DNA of 57,611 nt from JBMYTN01 sp049604415. Lineage in GTDB: Bacteria > Pseudomonadota > Alphaproteobacteria > Rhodospirillales > Rhodospirillaceae. The first letter of the stretch is position 1. Every line of letters starts with the position of its first letter. Position numbers and translations under genes: made by a program. The notes below the pieces were generated by a model. That model saw only the letters and a list, made by a program, of their open reading frames with translations. It did not search any database and was not told where the DNA came from. Below, one piece after another: positions 1 through 8,035 of the stretch. The DNA is taken from contig JBMYTN010000027.1 of assembly GCA_049604415.1 (NCBI GenBank), positions 1 to 57,611 on the forward strand. Reading direction: 5' to 3'.

Positions 1-56
1 AGAGCCTGAAATCCTAAACGTTTCCAAACGCTTGGGAATTCTTCACAGGCGACTAA
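1..56. other. Left-edge fragment, no gene assigned
   Basis: These bases continue the AT-rich stretch beyond the stop codon of the methyltransferase. The minus-strand frame stays open to the window edge after that stop, but no start codon or ribosome binding site is visible. A restriction partner or other island gene could begin further left; nothing here proves it. Confidence 0.3.
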
Positions 57-995
57 TTACCATATATTTGGCAATGCGGCTGCAACGGCAGAAAAAATTG
101 GGGGCGGCACAGCATTACCAATAACTTTATATTTTTCTTCCATAGGTGCTGTATCTGGAAAGCAAATATTTCTATCAAACCCTTGTAGTAAAGCGCATTC
201 CATGTAACTAAACCTCCGCGCTGGTTCATCCGTTTGAAAAACCCATTTATCAGTATGAATTCGCTTCAACTTAGGACTCACCGGATGCAAATTGACGTGT
301 CTACTTCTAGCAACTACAGTTTTGCTTAGTTGATCCCAATCACGGTACCTATTCCGAGACAAGTAGTACCAATGAAACTTCTCTTTATTGTATTCGCCTT
401 TGGGCCAGAGAGGAAGATGACCAATGGTGTCCCGTATAGTCTTGTATTCATTTGTTGTGTTTGGTCCATGAGTTGGCGGCGGGAATTCGTAACGCAGGCC
501 AAAATCAGAACGGATTCCAACCAAAAAAATCCGTCTCCGCTCTTGTGGCACTCCATAATCTTCAGCGTTCAACACTTGCCAGGAAACACGATAACCGGCT
601 AATCGAAAACGGATGAGTTGAGCCTGCAATAGATGAGACAAATCTGACCGCCTCATACCTGAAACATTTTCCACGATAAAAGCTTTCGGTTTTACAATGC
701 GAAGAACTCGATCAAACTCTCGATACAAGTAATTGATTTTTCTATTTGCTTTTCTTGCCCCACCTTGGCTAAATCCTTGGCAAGGATAACACCCAACGAG
801 CAATTCAGCTTTCGGAAAACTCCTTATTTCTGCAATATCCTTAACTAGGTAATCTGTATCAGGAAGGTTACGTGAATAGAAGTCTCTCGCATAGGGCAAA
901 ATATCATTTGCCATTACAACTTCATGTCCTGCTAAATGTAAGCCGGAATCTGTCCCACCACAGCCTGAAAACAGAGAAACGGCCTTCGCCATCAC
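57..995 (-). CDS. DNA (cytosine-5-)-methyltransferase, Dcm family
   Basis: This 312-residue protein transfers a methyl group from SAM to carbon 5 of cytosine in a specific DNA site. The conserved motifs run in the usual order: motif I near the N-terminus (LFSGCGGTDSGLHLAG), motif IV with the catalytic Cys (GCYPCQGFSQGG), motif VI (VENVSG), motif VIII (QERRRIFLVG) and motif X near the C-terminus (GNAVPPP). The length is typical of a compact enzyme, and it starts directly at motif I with no N-terminal helix-turn-helix. The start is GTG at 995 or the ATG right after it, behind an AAGAGG ribosome binding site. The gene is much richer in A+T than everything right of position 1250 and ends beside the 3' end of a tRNA gene, which suggests horizontal transfer. 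No restriction endonuclease is in the window, so orphan versus R-M status is open. Confidence 0.93.
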   Translation of the reverse strand: MMAKAVSLFSGCGGTDSGLHLAGHEVVMANDILPYARDFYSRNLPDTDYLVKDIAEIRSFPKAELLVGCYPCQGFSQGGARKANRKINYLYREFDRVLRIVKPKAFIVENVSGMRRSDLSHLLQAQLIRFRLAGYRVSWQVLNAEDYGVPQERRRIFLVGIRSDFGLRYEFPPPTHGPNTTNEYKTIRDTIGHLPLWPKGEYNKEKFHWYYLSRNRYRDWDQLSKTVVARSRHVNLHPVSPKLKRIHTDKWVFQTDEPARRFSYMECALLQGFDRNICFPDTAPMEEKYKVIGNAVPPPIFSAVAAALPNIW

Positions 996-1030
996 ACCCT
1001 CTTATGAATAGTTGCTTGATGAAGAATTTT

Positions 1031-1059
1031 CTCTTGAGAGTAAGATATGCTCTTAAGAG
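1031..1059. promoter_or_regulatory. Paired CTCTTRAGAG operator-like sites
   Basis: Two near-identical 10-mers, CTCTTGAGAG (1031-1040) and CTCTTAAGAG (1050-1059, a perfect palindrome), lie 19 bases apart, about two helical turns, and 36-64 bases upstream of the methyltransferase start. Spaced palindrome pairs of this kind are typical of repressor or restriction-modification controller (C-protein) binding sites. The regulator is not in the window, so its identity is inference. The rest of 996-1176 is AT-rich and shows no gene. Confidence 0.45.
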
Positions 1060-1176
1060 AGTATTCATAGTTTCAAGAAATTATAATCTGACATAAATAT
1101 AAAAATCATATGAATACAAAGCCAGATAAACCAGACCATATGCCAATTCATTACAATATGTATGATTATGAAAAGA

Positions 1177-1253
1177 TGGTAGCGGAGGAGGGACTTGAAC
1201 CCCCGACACGCGGATTATGATTCCGCTGCTCTAACCAACTGAGCTACTCCGCC
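1177..1253 (-). tRNA. tRNA-Met (CAT), elongator type
   Basis: The 77-base sequence, including an encoded 3' CCA, folds as a standard cloverleaf: a 7-bp acceptor stem starting GGCGGAG, a D-arm with AGCTCAGTTGGTTAGAGC, a 5-bp anticodon stem (GCGGA/TCCGC) around the loop ATCATAA, and a T-arm with GGTTCAAGTCC. The anticodon is CAT. The G-U closing of the acceptor stem and the overall sequence match elongator tRNA-Met rather than initiator tRNA. A tRNA-Ile2 with modified CAT is less likely but cannot be excluded by anticodon alone. Its 3' end faces the AT-rich methyltransferase segment, the side where islands usually integrate. Confidence 0.96.
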
Positions 1254-1258
1254 ATACC

Positions 1259-1285
1259 AAAAAGCCCAGGCCGCGAACAGGCCTG
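1259..1285 (-). terminator. Rho-independent terminator of the sulfur gene cluster
   Basis: Read on the minus strand, CAGGCC and GGCCTG form a 6-bp stem with a 7-base loop, followed after GGC by five T residues. It sits about 80 bases after the stop of the class V aminotransferase gene and before the tRNA. Confidence 0.55.
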
Positions 1286-1361
1286 CGCGGGAAAGGCCGC
1301 TTACCTACCCAACCCCAACCGCGCTGTCAACCCTATTCCCATCCCCACTCCCTGCGGATCC

Positions 1362-2663
1362 TCACAGCTCCGCAACCGCGCCCTCAAGGGCATCCATCAC
1401 CCGCTGCGCCTCAGCCAGCGTGTTGTAATGGGCAAAGGAAATCCGCAGCACACCGCGCGCCGGATCAATCCGATCCGGATGGCCCTCCGCCAGCCGATCA
1501 ACCAAGCGTTTGGCATAGAAATCCCCAGCGCCGCAGGTCACCCCCGCCGCCGCCAGATGATCGGCCAAGGCCGCAACATCAGCACCCTGCACCGCCAAGG
1601 CAAACACCGGCACCCGGGTTTCCTCGGTCACCGGAGGGCCAAGCAAGGTCAGCTTCGGTTGGCGGGCCAGGAACGCGGCAAATCCCGCCGTGACCACCCG
1701 CTCGGCCTCCCGAAACAAGCCAAAGACCGCCTGTGCCGTTTTGGCGTCCGTTTGGGCGTCCCCCTTGTCGTCTTTTTCGCCCCGCGCGGCGGCGTCGAAA
1801 TGATGGTCATGGACGGCCTGGAAATAGGCCGGGACGCCCTCAACCCCGGCGGCGAGGTCATAACAGGTGCCGCCGGGATGAATGTTTTCCGGCCAATTGG
1901 TCGCGTGGAAAAAATGGTTCTGATTGGCGCAGCGCCGGACCAAAGCCGGATCCACCGCCATCACCCCCAAATGCGGCCCATAGACCTTGTAGAGGCTGAA
2001 CAAATAGACATCGACCCCCAGCGCCTGAACATCCACCGCGCCATGCCCGGCCCAGGCCACCCCATCGGCAACCACAATCGCTGCGCTGCGGGCGGCTTTG
2101 ACGGCGCGGGCAATCTCGGCCACCGGATTGACCGCACCGATCAGATTGGAGGCATGGGGGAAACAGGCCAACGCCACCCGGCCATCGGCCAACAAAGCCG
2201 GAAGGTCCGCCGGATCGAGCAGGCCGGTGACCGGATCGACCCGCCACTCCCGCAAGTCCGCGCCGCGCGCTTCAGCCAAACGCCGCCACGCCCCGCCATT
2301 GGCCTCGTGGTCCTGGTCGGTGACCAAGACCGCATCTTCCGGCCCGATCAAATCGGCCATGGCCTGGGACAGGATATAGGTGTTCAAGGTGGTGGACGGG
2401 CCAATGACCACGCCCTCCTCCGGTGCGTTGATCATCGCCGCCAAACGCCGCCGTCCGGCCTTCTGCACCGCCGAGGCCGCCCGCCCCGCCGGGACATGCT
2501 CCATGGGCTGGCTGCGCCCGGCAGACAGCTGGGCGGTGATGCGCTCAATCACCTCGCGCGGGACCAAAGTGCCGCCGCCATTCTCCAGATAGGCCACCCC
2601 ATCGCTCAGTTGCGGGAAATGGCTGCGGCAAAACGCCTGGTCAAGACGCATGACCGTCCTCAC
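1362..2663 (-). CDS. Cysteine desulfurase-like class V aminotransferase
   Basis: This 433-residue protein has the PLP-dependent class V aminotransferase (NifS/Csd) fold. Visible features are an N-terminal substrate-loop region (YLENGGGTLVP), the cofactor-binding Asp region (VVADGVAWAGHGAVDV) and the PLP-lysine region (YLFSLYKVYGPHLGVMA). The C-terminal segment has a Cys in GVTCGAGDFYA, but the canonical active-site Cys loops of IscS or SufS are not obvious, so desulfurase activity is not certain. The start is GTG at 2663, which overlaps the mnmA stop by four bases (GTGA) and indicates translational coupling; an ATG four codons later is an alternative. It is the last gene of the sulfur cluster and a terminator follows. 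It could also act on another amino-acid substrate such as a selenocysteine or kynurenine-like compound. Confidence 0.82.
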   Translation of the reverse strand: MRTVMRLDQAFCRSHFPQLSDGVAYLENGGGTLVPREVIERITAQLSAGRSQPMEHVPAGRAASAVQKAGRRRLAAMINAPEEGVVIGPSTTLNTYILSQAMADLIGPEDAVLVTDQDHEANGGAWRRLAEARGADLREWRVDPVTGLLDPADLPALLADGRVALACFPHASNLIGAVNPVAEIARAVKAARSAAIVVADGVAWAGHGAVDVQALGVDVYLFSLYKVYGPHLGVMAVDPALVRRCANQNHFFHATNWPENIHPGGTCYDLAAGVEGVPAYFQAVHDHHFDAAARGEKDDKGDAQTDAKTAQAVFGLFREAERVVTAGFAAFLARQPKLTLLGPPVTEETRVPVFALAVQGADVAALADHLAAAGVTCGAGDFYAKRLVDRLAEGHPDRIDPARGVLRISFAHYNTLAEAQRVMDALEGAVAEL

Positions 2664-3838
2664 GCCACGTCCCGGGCGGCTCCGGAGGCCCCAGCGCCCC
2701 CAGAGGCCTCGGCCACCTGATCAACAACCGGACTGGCCGGATGTGCTGCGACCTCCTGGCGGGAGATCCAGCCCCCCGCCAAAACCCGAGAGCCGTCATA
2801 CAGCACACAGGCCTGCCCTGGCGCGACCCCATGGGCCGGGACCTCGGGCACGGCAATGGCGGTGCCGGGCTGCGCGCCGGGATAGAGCCGGGCCGGTACC
2901 GGCGGCGCGGCATGGCGGATCTTGATCTCCCCTGCCACACCCTCCGGCGGCGGGCCGTCTCCGGCCCCGAGCCAGTTGAGGGACCGCACGGCGATGCGCT
3001 GCACCGCCAGGGCCTCCTTGGGGCCGACCACCACCCGGCGGGTCTCCGCATCCAGGCGGATGACATAAAGCGGGTCAGCGGTGCCGCCAATGCCCAAGCC
3101 CCGGCGCTGGCCGATGGTGTAATTGATGATGCCGTCATGCTGGCCCAACACCCGGCCCTGCAGGTCGACGATCTCGCCCGGGTCAATCGCCCCGGGGCGC
3201 AGCCGCGACACCACCGAGGCATAATCGCCATCGGGCACAAAGCAGATATCCTGGCTGTCGGGCTTGTCGGCCACCGCAAGGCCGAGCCGCGCGGCCTCAG
3301 CCCGCACAGAGGCCTTGTCCGGATAGCCCCCCAGCGGGAAGCGCAAAAAGCCAAGCTGCTCCCGGGTGGTGGCGAATAGGAACCAGCTCTGATCCCGGGC
3401 CGGATCCACGGCGCGGTGCAGCTCCGGCCCATCCGGCCCATCGAGGCGGCGGACATAATGGCCGGTGGCCAGGGCGTCGGCGTCTAGATCCCGGGCGGCC
3501 TCGACCAGATCGCGGAATTTGACCGTCTGATTGCACAGCACGCAGGGCACTGGGGTTTCCCCGGCCAGATAGGCATCGGCGAAGGGCTCCATGACATCGG
3601 CCCGGAACCGGCCCTCATAATCGACCACATAATGGGCGATGCCGAGCCGGTCGGCGACCTGACGGGCATCAACCACATCGCGCCCGGCACAACAGGTCCG
3701 GGCGTTCTTGCCCAAAGGCTGGCCATGGTCATAAAGCTGCATGGTCAGCCCGACCACCTCGTGGCCCTGCTCGGCCATCAGCCCTGCCGTCACGGAACTG
3801 TCTACGCCGCCGGACATGGCGACCACAATGCGCGCCAC
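2660..3838 (-). CDS. mnmA: tRNA-specific 2-thiouridylase MnmA
   Basis: MnmA (392 residues) adenylates and thiolates U34 of tRNA-Lys, tRNA-Glu and tRNA-Gln in the cytoplasm, using persulfide sulfur that starts at a cysteine desulfurase. The N-terminal PP-loop is clear (MSGGVDSS). A catalytic Cys lies in the PCVLCNQ segment, and the usual central motifs follow (ATGHYVRR, KPDSQDICFV, INYTIGQRRGLG), with a C-terminal beta-barrel region. The length is normal. It is placed in the same operon as iscS, which supplies the sulfur, and overlaps the downstream aminotransferase gene by four bases. The C-terminal 30 residues are Ala/Pro/Gly-rich and not characteristic of the family. Confidence 0.96.
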   Translation of the reverse strand: MARIVVAMSGGVDSSVTAGLMAEQGHEVVGLTMQLYDHGQPLGKNARTCCAGRDVVDARQVADRLGIAHYVVDYEGRFRADVMEPFADAYLAGETPVPCVLCNQTVKFRDLVEAARDLDADALATGHYVRRLDGPDGPELHRAVDPARDQSWFLFATTREQLGFLRFPLGGYPDKASVRAEAARLGLAVADKPDSQDICFVPDGDYASVVSRLRPGAIDPGEIVDLQGRVLGQHDGIINYTIGQRRGLGIGGTADPLYVIRLDAETRRVVVGPKEALAVQRIAVRSLNWLGAGDGPPPEGVAGEIKIRHAAPPVPARLYPGAQPGTAIAVPEVPAHGVAPGQACVLYDGSRVLAGGWISRQEVAAHPASPVVDQVAEASGGAGASGAARDVA

Positions 3839-3895
3839 AGCGCCCTCCTCCCTAAAAAGAAAGAGTGGGACCCCTGCCCCCGGCCCGCTTCGGTC

Positions 3896-4564
3896 CTAGG
3901 AAGAGAGGTCCAACCCCATTTGCCAAAACTCCGCCTCCAGCACCGTGGCCTGGCGGAAAGTCTTCACCAACCCGTCGAGCCGCCCCGGCCCGCCCCGGCT
4001 GGCATAAAGCCGGTCCAGGGTCTCCACGGCGGCCTGGGCGACGCCCTGATAGCCGTCCCCGGCATATTCCCCGATCCAGTCATGATAGGGGTGATCCGGG
4101 CGGTCCTGCGCCGCCAAAGCCCGGCCAATCTCGCCATAGCCAATGACGCACGGCGCTAAGGCCACATGCAGGTCCAACAGATCGCCGGACAGCCCGCGTT
4201 CAAGCACATAGCGGGTATAGGCCATGGTCGCCTTGGCTTCCGGCAGGGCCTCCAAAGCCTCGCGGGTCACGCCCCAGCGGCCACAGAGCGCCACATGCAA
4301 TTCCATCTCGCCCAGGATCGCCGCCATGCCCTCGCCAGCGGCCTTGATCTCCTCCAGGGTCTCGCTCTTGTAAGCCGCCAGGGCATAGGCCCGGGAGAAA
4401 TGGATCAAAAACAAATAGTCTTGAGCCAGATAATGTTTGAAGCAGTCCTGGGGCAAGGTGCCATCGCCCATCTGGCGGACAAAGGCATGCTCGACATAGG
4501 CCTGCCAGTCCTCAAGACAGGCCGCCCGCAATTGCCCGAACAGGCTGTTGGATCCCTCCTCCAA
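3896..4564 (-). CDS. tenA: TenA/PqqC-like (thiaminase II family) protein
   Basis: The all-helical protein of about 222 residues resembles TenA, which hydrolyses thiamine breakdown products for salvage. Typical segments are EDWQAYVEHAFVRQMGDGTLP, the helix with HYLAQDYLFLIHF, and a C-terminal segment with YHDWIGEYAGDGYQ. The start is uncertain. The frame is open into the upstream ferredoxin gene (TTG at 4633), but family similarity begins near NSLFGQLR. TTG at 4564 avoids the overlap, and a GGAGGAGGG directly after it may serve an even later CTG or TTG start. The family motif usually has a Cys for thiaminase activity; here a Cys lies in the APCVIGYGEIG helix. It sits in a sulfur cluster and not with the thi gene at 49483, so its substrate is inferred. 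Confidence 0.8.
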   Translation of the reverse strand: MEEGSNSLFGQLRAACLEDWQAYVEHAFVRQMGDGTLPQDCFKHYLAQDYLFLIHFSRAYALAAYKSETLEEIKAAGEGMAAILGEMELHVALCGRWGVTREALEALPEAKATMAYTRYVLERGLSGDLLDLHVALAPCVIGYGEIGRALAAQDRPDHPYHDWIGEYAGDGYQGVAQAAVETLDRLYASRGGPGRLDGLVKTFRQATVLEAEFWQMGLDLSS

Positions 4565-4568
4565 CCGC

Positions 4569-4898
4569 CTAACCCCGGCTGTCGCGGCTTTCGGTGGGCA
4601 GGCGCAAGACCAGCCCGTCCAACGCCTCGTCAACCACGATCTGACAGCCGAGCCGGGAGGTCCGGGTCAGGCCAAAGGCCAGATCGAGCATGTCCTCTTC
4701 GTCCTCGGTCGCTTCGGGCAGCTTGTCAAACCAGGCCTCGTCGACCACCACATGACAGGTTGAGCAGGCCAGCGAGCCCTCGCAGGCGCCTTCCAGATCC
4801 ACATTGTTGCGGTGGGCGGCTTCCAGAACCGAGGTCCCGGATTCGACCTCGACGGTTTGAGTGCTGCCATCGGAACTGACAAAATTCACTTTGGGCAT
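4569..4898 (-). CDS. fdx: [2Fe-2S] ferredoxin, ISC/adrenodoxin type
   Basis: This small electron carrier of 109 residues has the adrenodoxin-type cluster ligands Cys39, Cys45 and Cys48 (C-x5-C-x2-C in GACEGSLACSTC) and Cys85 (RLGCQI). The acidic helix EATEDEEDMLDLA is the usual partner-binding surface. Such ferredoxins supply electrons during Fe-S cluster assembly on the IscS/IscU machinery. It lies 160 bases downstream of iscS; that spacer contains a GGGGC/GCCCC hairpin (4978-4990). The ATG start has GGAG about 11 bases upstream. The short gap to the TenA-like gene supports co-transcription. Confidence 0.93.
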   Translation of the reverse strand: MPKVNFVSSDGSTQTVEVESGTSVLEAAHRNNVDLEGACEGSLACSTCHVVVDEAWFDKLPEATEDEEDMLDLAFGLTRTSRLGCQIVVDEALDGLVLRLPTESRDSRG

Positions 4899-5058
4899 GG
4901 GAAAGGATCACTCCACAGAAGAACCCCCGGACAGGCTTGGGCCGCCGGGGTGGGGAACGCTAAACGCCTGCCGGACCGGGGCCGAGCCCCTGCCGTCACA
5001 GCCTGCGCTGTTTTGTGCGCATCCCGTGCGCGAATTGCAAGACGGGACACTCGAGAAA

Positions 5059-6249
5059 TTACCCGGCCCGGCGGGCGAAAATTCGCTCCAGAGCCTGGAG
5101 GGTGGTGTCGACATCGTCCTCGGTCGTGTTCCACCCCAAACTGATCCGTATGGCCTCGGTCGCAGCGGTCGGATCGCAGCCCATGGCCGAAAGCACATGG
5201 CTTGGCGTTACCTTGCCGCTGGAACAGGCTGACCCGGCGGAGACCCGCACCCCGGCCAGGTCCAGCTTCATCACCATCCGGTCCGCCGACAGACCCGGGG
5301 TCCCGGCGCAAATGGTGTTGGGCAGGCGGGCCACCTCCCGGCCATGGATGATAATGTCCGAGGACAGCGCCACAATGCCTGCCTCCAGCCGATCCCGAAG
5401 CGCTTCGATCCGGACCCGCTCAGCGAGGCCATGGTCCAAAATCGCCTCAATGGCCGCCCCAAAGCCAACAATGCCGAGTAGGTTCTCCGTCCCGGCGCGA
5501 TAGCCCCGCTCCTGGCCGCCGCCGAGGATCTCCGGGGCCGGATCGAACCGATCGGCCAAGACCAACGCACCGATCCCCGCCGGAGCCCCGACCTTGTGGC
5601 CAGACAGGGTCACGCTATCGGCCCCGGTGCCTGCCAAGGTGATATCGTCAAGCTTGCCCGCAGCCTGGACCGCATCGCAATGGAACAGCGCCCCGGCCTC
5701 CCGGCAGAGCGCCGCGATCTCTGCGGCCGGTTCCAAAACCCCGGTTTCATTGTTCGCCAACATGACCGCGACATGGCCATCCGCGCCCGCATCGGCCAAA
5801 AATTCCGCCAGATCCTCGCGATCGATCAGGCCATTGCTATCCACCGCGAGCAAATCCGCATCAAGGCGGGCTTTGAGCACGCAGGGATGTTCGATTTCGC
5901 TGACCGCGACCCGAGACCGACCACCACCGCGCAGGGCCAGATTGTTGGCCTCGGTGCCGCCGGAGGTGAAGATGACCCGATCCGGCTCCGCGCCCACCAG
6001 GGTGGCCACCGCCTCGCGCGCCCGGTCCACCATGGCCCGCGCCCGGCGTCCCACCGCATGGATGCTCGACGGATTGCCGATCTGGTCCATGGCGGCGATC
6101 AGGGCGGTCCGGACTTCGGGGCGCAAGGGCGCGGTGGCGTTGTGGTCCAGATAGACCCCAGCCCCTTGATCCCGGCTCATGGGCTCCGCAGTTCCGTCTG
6201 AGGGAGACGGAGACGCAGCCTTGTGCCGCTGTCCTGTCATCTGTTCATT
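5059..6249 (-). CDS. iscS: Cysteine desulfurase, IscS/NifS family
   Basis: This PLP enzyme (396 residues) removes sulfur from cysteine as an enzyme-bound persulfide for Fe-S clusters and tRNA thiolation. Visible signatures are the N-terminal YLDHNATAPLRPEV, the substrate/PLP segments TSGGTEANNLAL and HCDAVQAAGK, the PLP lysine in TLSGHKVGAPAGIG (about residue 219), and the active-site Cys loop VSAGSACSSGKVTPSHVL (about residue 342), which marks the IscS/NifS class. The start chosen is GTG at 6249, ten bases after GGAGGGAGG; ATG at 6240 or 6180 are alternatives, and the first 25 or so residues are not family-like. It follows iscR with 119 bases that hold a strong hairpin. No iscU or iscA follows, which is unusual for an ISC operon. 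Confidence 0.93.
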   Translation of the reverse strand, partial: NEQMTGQRHKAASPSPSDGTAEPMSRDQGAGVYLDHNATAPLRPEVRTALIAAMDQIGNPSSIHAVGRRARAMVDRAREAVATLVGAEPDRVIFTSGGTEANNLALRGGGRSRVAVSEIEHPCVLKARLDADLLAVDSNGLIDREDLAEFLADAGADGHVAVMLANNETGVLEPAAEIAALCREAGALFHCDAVQAAGKLDDITLAGTGADSVTLSGHKVGAPAGIGALVLADRFDPAPEILGGGQERGYRAGTENLLGIVGFGAAIEAILDHGLAERVRIEALRDRLEAGIVALSSDIIIHGREVARLPNTICAGTPGLSADRMVMKLDLAGVRVSAGSACSSGKVTPSHVLSAMGCDPTAATEAIRISLGWNTTEDDVDTTLQALERIFARRAG

Positions 6250-6290
6250 CACGGGCGGGTAGCCTCCCTCCAAGATCGCCACAGAACGCC

Positions 6291-6328
6291 CTGGGTCCTG
6301 CCGCTTCGCAAAGCAGCAGGAAACCCAG
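6291..6328. promoter_or_regulatory. Strong stem-loop between iscR and iscS
   Basis: CTGGGT (6291-6296) pairs with ACCCAG (6323-6328), CCTGC (6297-6301) with GCAGG (6316-6320), and GCTT (6303-6306) with AAGC (6311-6314), leaving a 4-base loop and small bulges. In the transcript this lies after the iscR stop and before the iscS ribosome binding site. In E. coli a structure in the iscR-iscS gap separates the fates of the two messages; a similar role here is inference. Confidence 0.5.
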
Positions 6329-6368
6329 ATCAGGCCGGGGGAGTTCCTTTAAGACCAAAGCACGCCCA

Positions 6369-6842
6369 TCAGCCTGCGACAGACTGGGGTTCCTCCACAT
6401 CCAGATCGCCGATCAGGCCGCTGGTGCCCAGCACACGGCGCTCGGTCACATCTTCCAGGGAGACGCTGCTGAGATAGAGATAAATTTGATTGGCCAGCTC
6501 TTCCCATAGATCATGGGTCAGGCAGCGGCCTTTGTTGTTGTGACAGCCCGCCGGAGAGCCCGGGGAACAGCGGGTGGTCTGGATCGGCTCGTCCACCGCT
6601 AAGATGATATCGGAAATCCGCATATCACCGGCATCGCGGGAGAGCAGATAGCCGCCACCCGGACCCCGGACGCTCTTGACCAAACCGCCTTTGCGCAGCC
6701 GACCGAACAGCTGTTCCAGGTAGGATAGGGAGATTTCCTGGCGATCGGCGATGTCCGCCAGAGCCACCGGCTTGCCGCTGCTATGGGCAGCTAGGTCCGC
6801 CATGGCCATGACCGCATACCGTCCCTTCGTGCTTAAACGCAT
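6369..6842 (-). CDS. iscR: Rrf2-family regulator IscR
   Basis: This 157-residue DNA-binding regulator has an N-terminal winged helix (MRLSTKGRYAVMAM, then ISLSYLEQLFGRLRK and VRGPGGGYLLSR). The cluster-binding segment has Cys92, Cys100, Cys107 and His110 (RC-x7-C-x6-C-LTH), the ligand set of IscR, with two residues more between the first two Cys than in E. coli. It is therefore expected to bind [2Fe-2S] and repress or activate Fe-S genes, including its own operon. It starts 13 bases after cysE behind AAGGACCAAGGG, so cysE and iscR are probably co-transcribed. The C-terminal tail (about 20 residues) is variable. Confidence 0.93.
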   Translation of the reverse strand: MRLSTKGRYAVMAMADLAAHSSGKPVALADIADRQEISLSYLEQLFGRLRKGGLVKSVRGPGGGYLLSRDAGDMRISDIILAVDEPIQTTRCSPGSPAGCHNNKGRCLTHDLWEELANQIYLYLSSVSLEDVTERRVLGTSGLIGDLDVEEPQSVAG

Positions 6843-6855
6843 ACCCTTGGTCCTT

Positions 6856-7656
6856 TCACGCTGGTTTGGGCGCGCCGTCCTCCGCGCGTTCCTCCGACTG
6901 ATAGAAGGCGGCGGCCTCTAAGGCGGCCTCGCCATTGCTTTTCCCCGCAGGCTTGTTTTTGCTTTTGCCGTTGCCGGATGGTCCGCCAGTCTCTGCCGAC
7001 GGGTAGGTTTGCTCCAATTCGCCCAAACGCCGGGTCAGGCGCTCAACCGCATTGTTTAATTCATTGATCTTGTTGGCCACCGGATCGGGCAGGCCATCGG
7101 AAATGCCATAGCTGCAGAAATCGCCCTCTTGGACGACCGGTGCGCGTTTGGCGACCCGGGCCGGAATGCCGACCACGGTCGCGCCCGGGGGCACCTCGCT
7201 GATCACAACCGCATTGGCTCCGACCCGCGCGCCGGTGCGCACGGTGATCGGCCCCAACACCTGGGCCCCGGCCCCGACGATCACGCCATCTTCCAGGGTC
7301 GGGTGGCGCTTGCCGGGATTAAGGGAAATGCCGCCCAGGGTGACGTCGTGATAGATCGTCACATCATGGCCGATTTCGGCAGTCTCCCCGATCACCACGC
7401 CGGTGGCATGGTCGATGAAGAACCGCCGCCCAATGGTGGCCCCAGGGTGGATTTCCACGGCGGTGAGCATTTTGGCGATCTGCGAGACCACCCGGGCCAT
7501 GGTTGGCCAGTTCTTGCGCCACAGGAAATTCGACACCCGATAGAACAGCACTGCATGCAGACCGGGATAACACAGCAACACTTCCAGACGGGACCGCGCG
7601 GCGGGATCCCGGTGCATAATGGCGTCGATATCTTCTCTCAAGCGCTTGAAAGCCAT
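6856..7656 (-). CDS. cysE: Serine O-acetyltransferase
   Basis: The enzyme makes O-acetylserine from serine and acetyl-CoA, the committing step of cysteine synthesis. The 266-residue protein has the short EpsC-type N-terminal helical domain (MAFKRLREDIDAIM) followed by the left-handed parallel beta-helix of hexapeptide repeats (IHPGATIGRRFFIDH, GVVIGETAEIGHDVTIYHDV, GVIVGAGAQVLGPI, ARVGANAVVISEVPPG). His in FIDHATGVVIGE is the catalytic region. ATG at 7656 was chosen because the longer open frame upstream is not family-like. A Lys/Gly/Glu-rich C-terminal tail of about 60 residues follows. Leading the iscR-iscS cluster, it would feed cysteine to the desulfurase. Confidence 0.94.
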   Translation of the reverse strand: MAFKRLREDIDAIMHRDPAARSRLEVLLCYPGLHAVLFYRVSNFLWRKNWPTMARVVSQIAKMLTAVEIHPGATIGRRFFIDHATGVVIGETAEIGHDVTIYHDVTLGGISLNPGKRHPTLEDGVIVGAGAQVLGPITVRTGARVGANAVVISEVPPGATVVGIPARVAKRAPVVQEGDFCSYGISDGLPDPVANKINELNNAVERLTRRLGELEQTYPSAETGGPSGNGKSKNKPAGKSNGEAALEAAAFYQSEERAEDGAPKPA

Positions 7657-8035
7657 AGTGCTGCCTATGCTATACTGGGCGTTCGATCTAATTCTTGCGC
7701 CCCAAACCCATCGCGTTGACCAAAACCGGGGCCACCGCTTGTTTTTAGGACCCGACCCTTTGCCGGTACCCGCCTTTCCCATGCCCCCACGCATTGCGCC
7801 CAGAATACCAGAGCAATCCGATAAGGTTTGTCGAGACGCGGCATGCGCGGGATCCACAGGGCGACCGCACAAGGATGGTGCGGCAAACGCTGGGGTCCCA
7901 AACGGGATGCTAAGCCCGGCAAAAACTCTGGTGGTCTTGGGGGAAGACAAGGATTTCCGACCCACAGGTGCGGATCCAAGGATTACTCCACCTGCTACGG
8001 ACTATATGGTGCCCCATGAGACTGGTCAAGAATAT

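Noticed and set aside
1428..2720. Open frame of 430 codons opposite the class V aminotransferase gene
   Set aside because: Low-complexity Arg/Pro/Gly-rich translation, no ribosome binding site, fully antisense to a gene with clear motifs.
7657..7965. N-terminal extension of cysE by 103 codons
   Set aside because: The extension is Pro/Arg-rich, unlike any serine acetyltransferase; the ATG at 7656 fits the family exactly.
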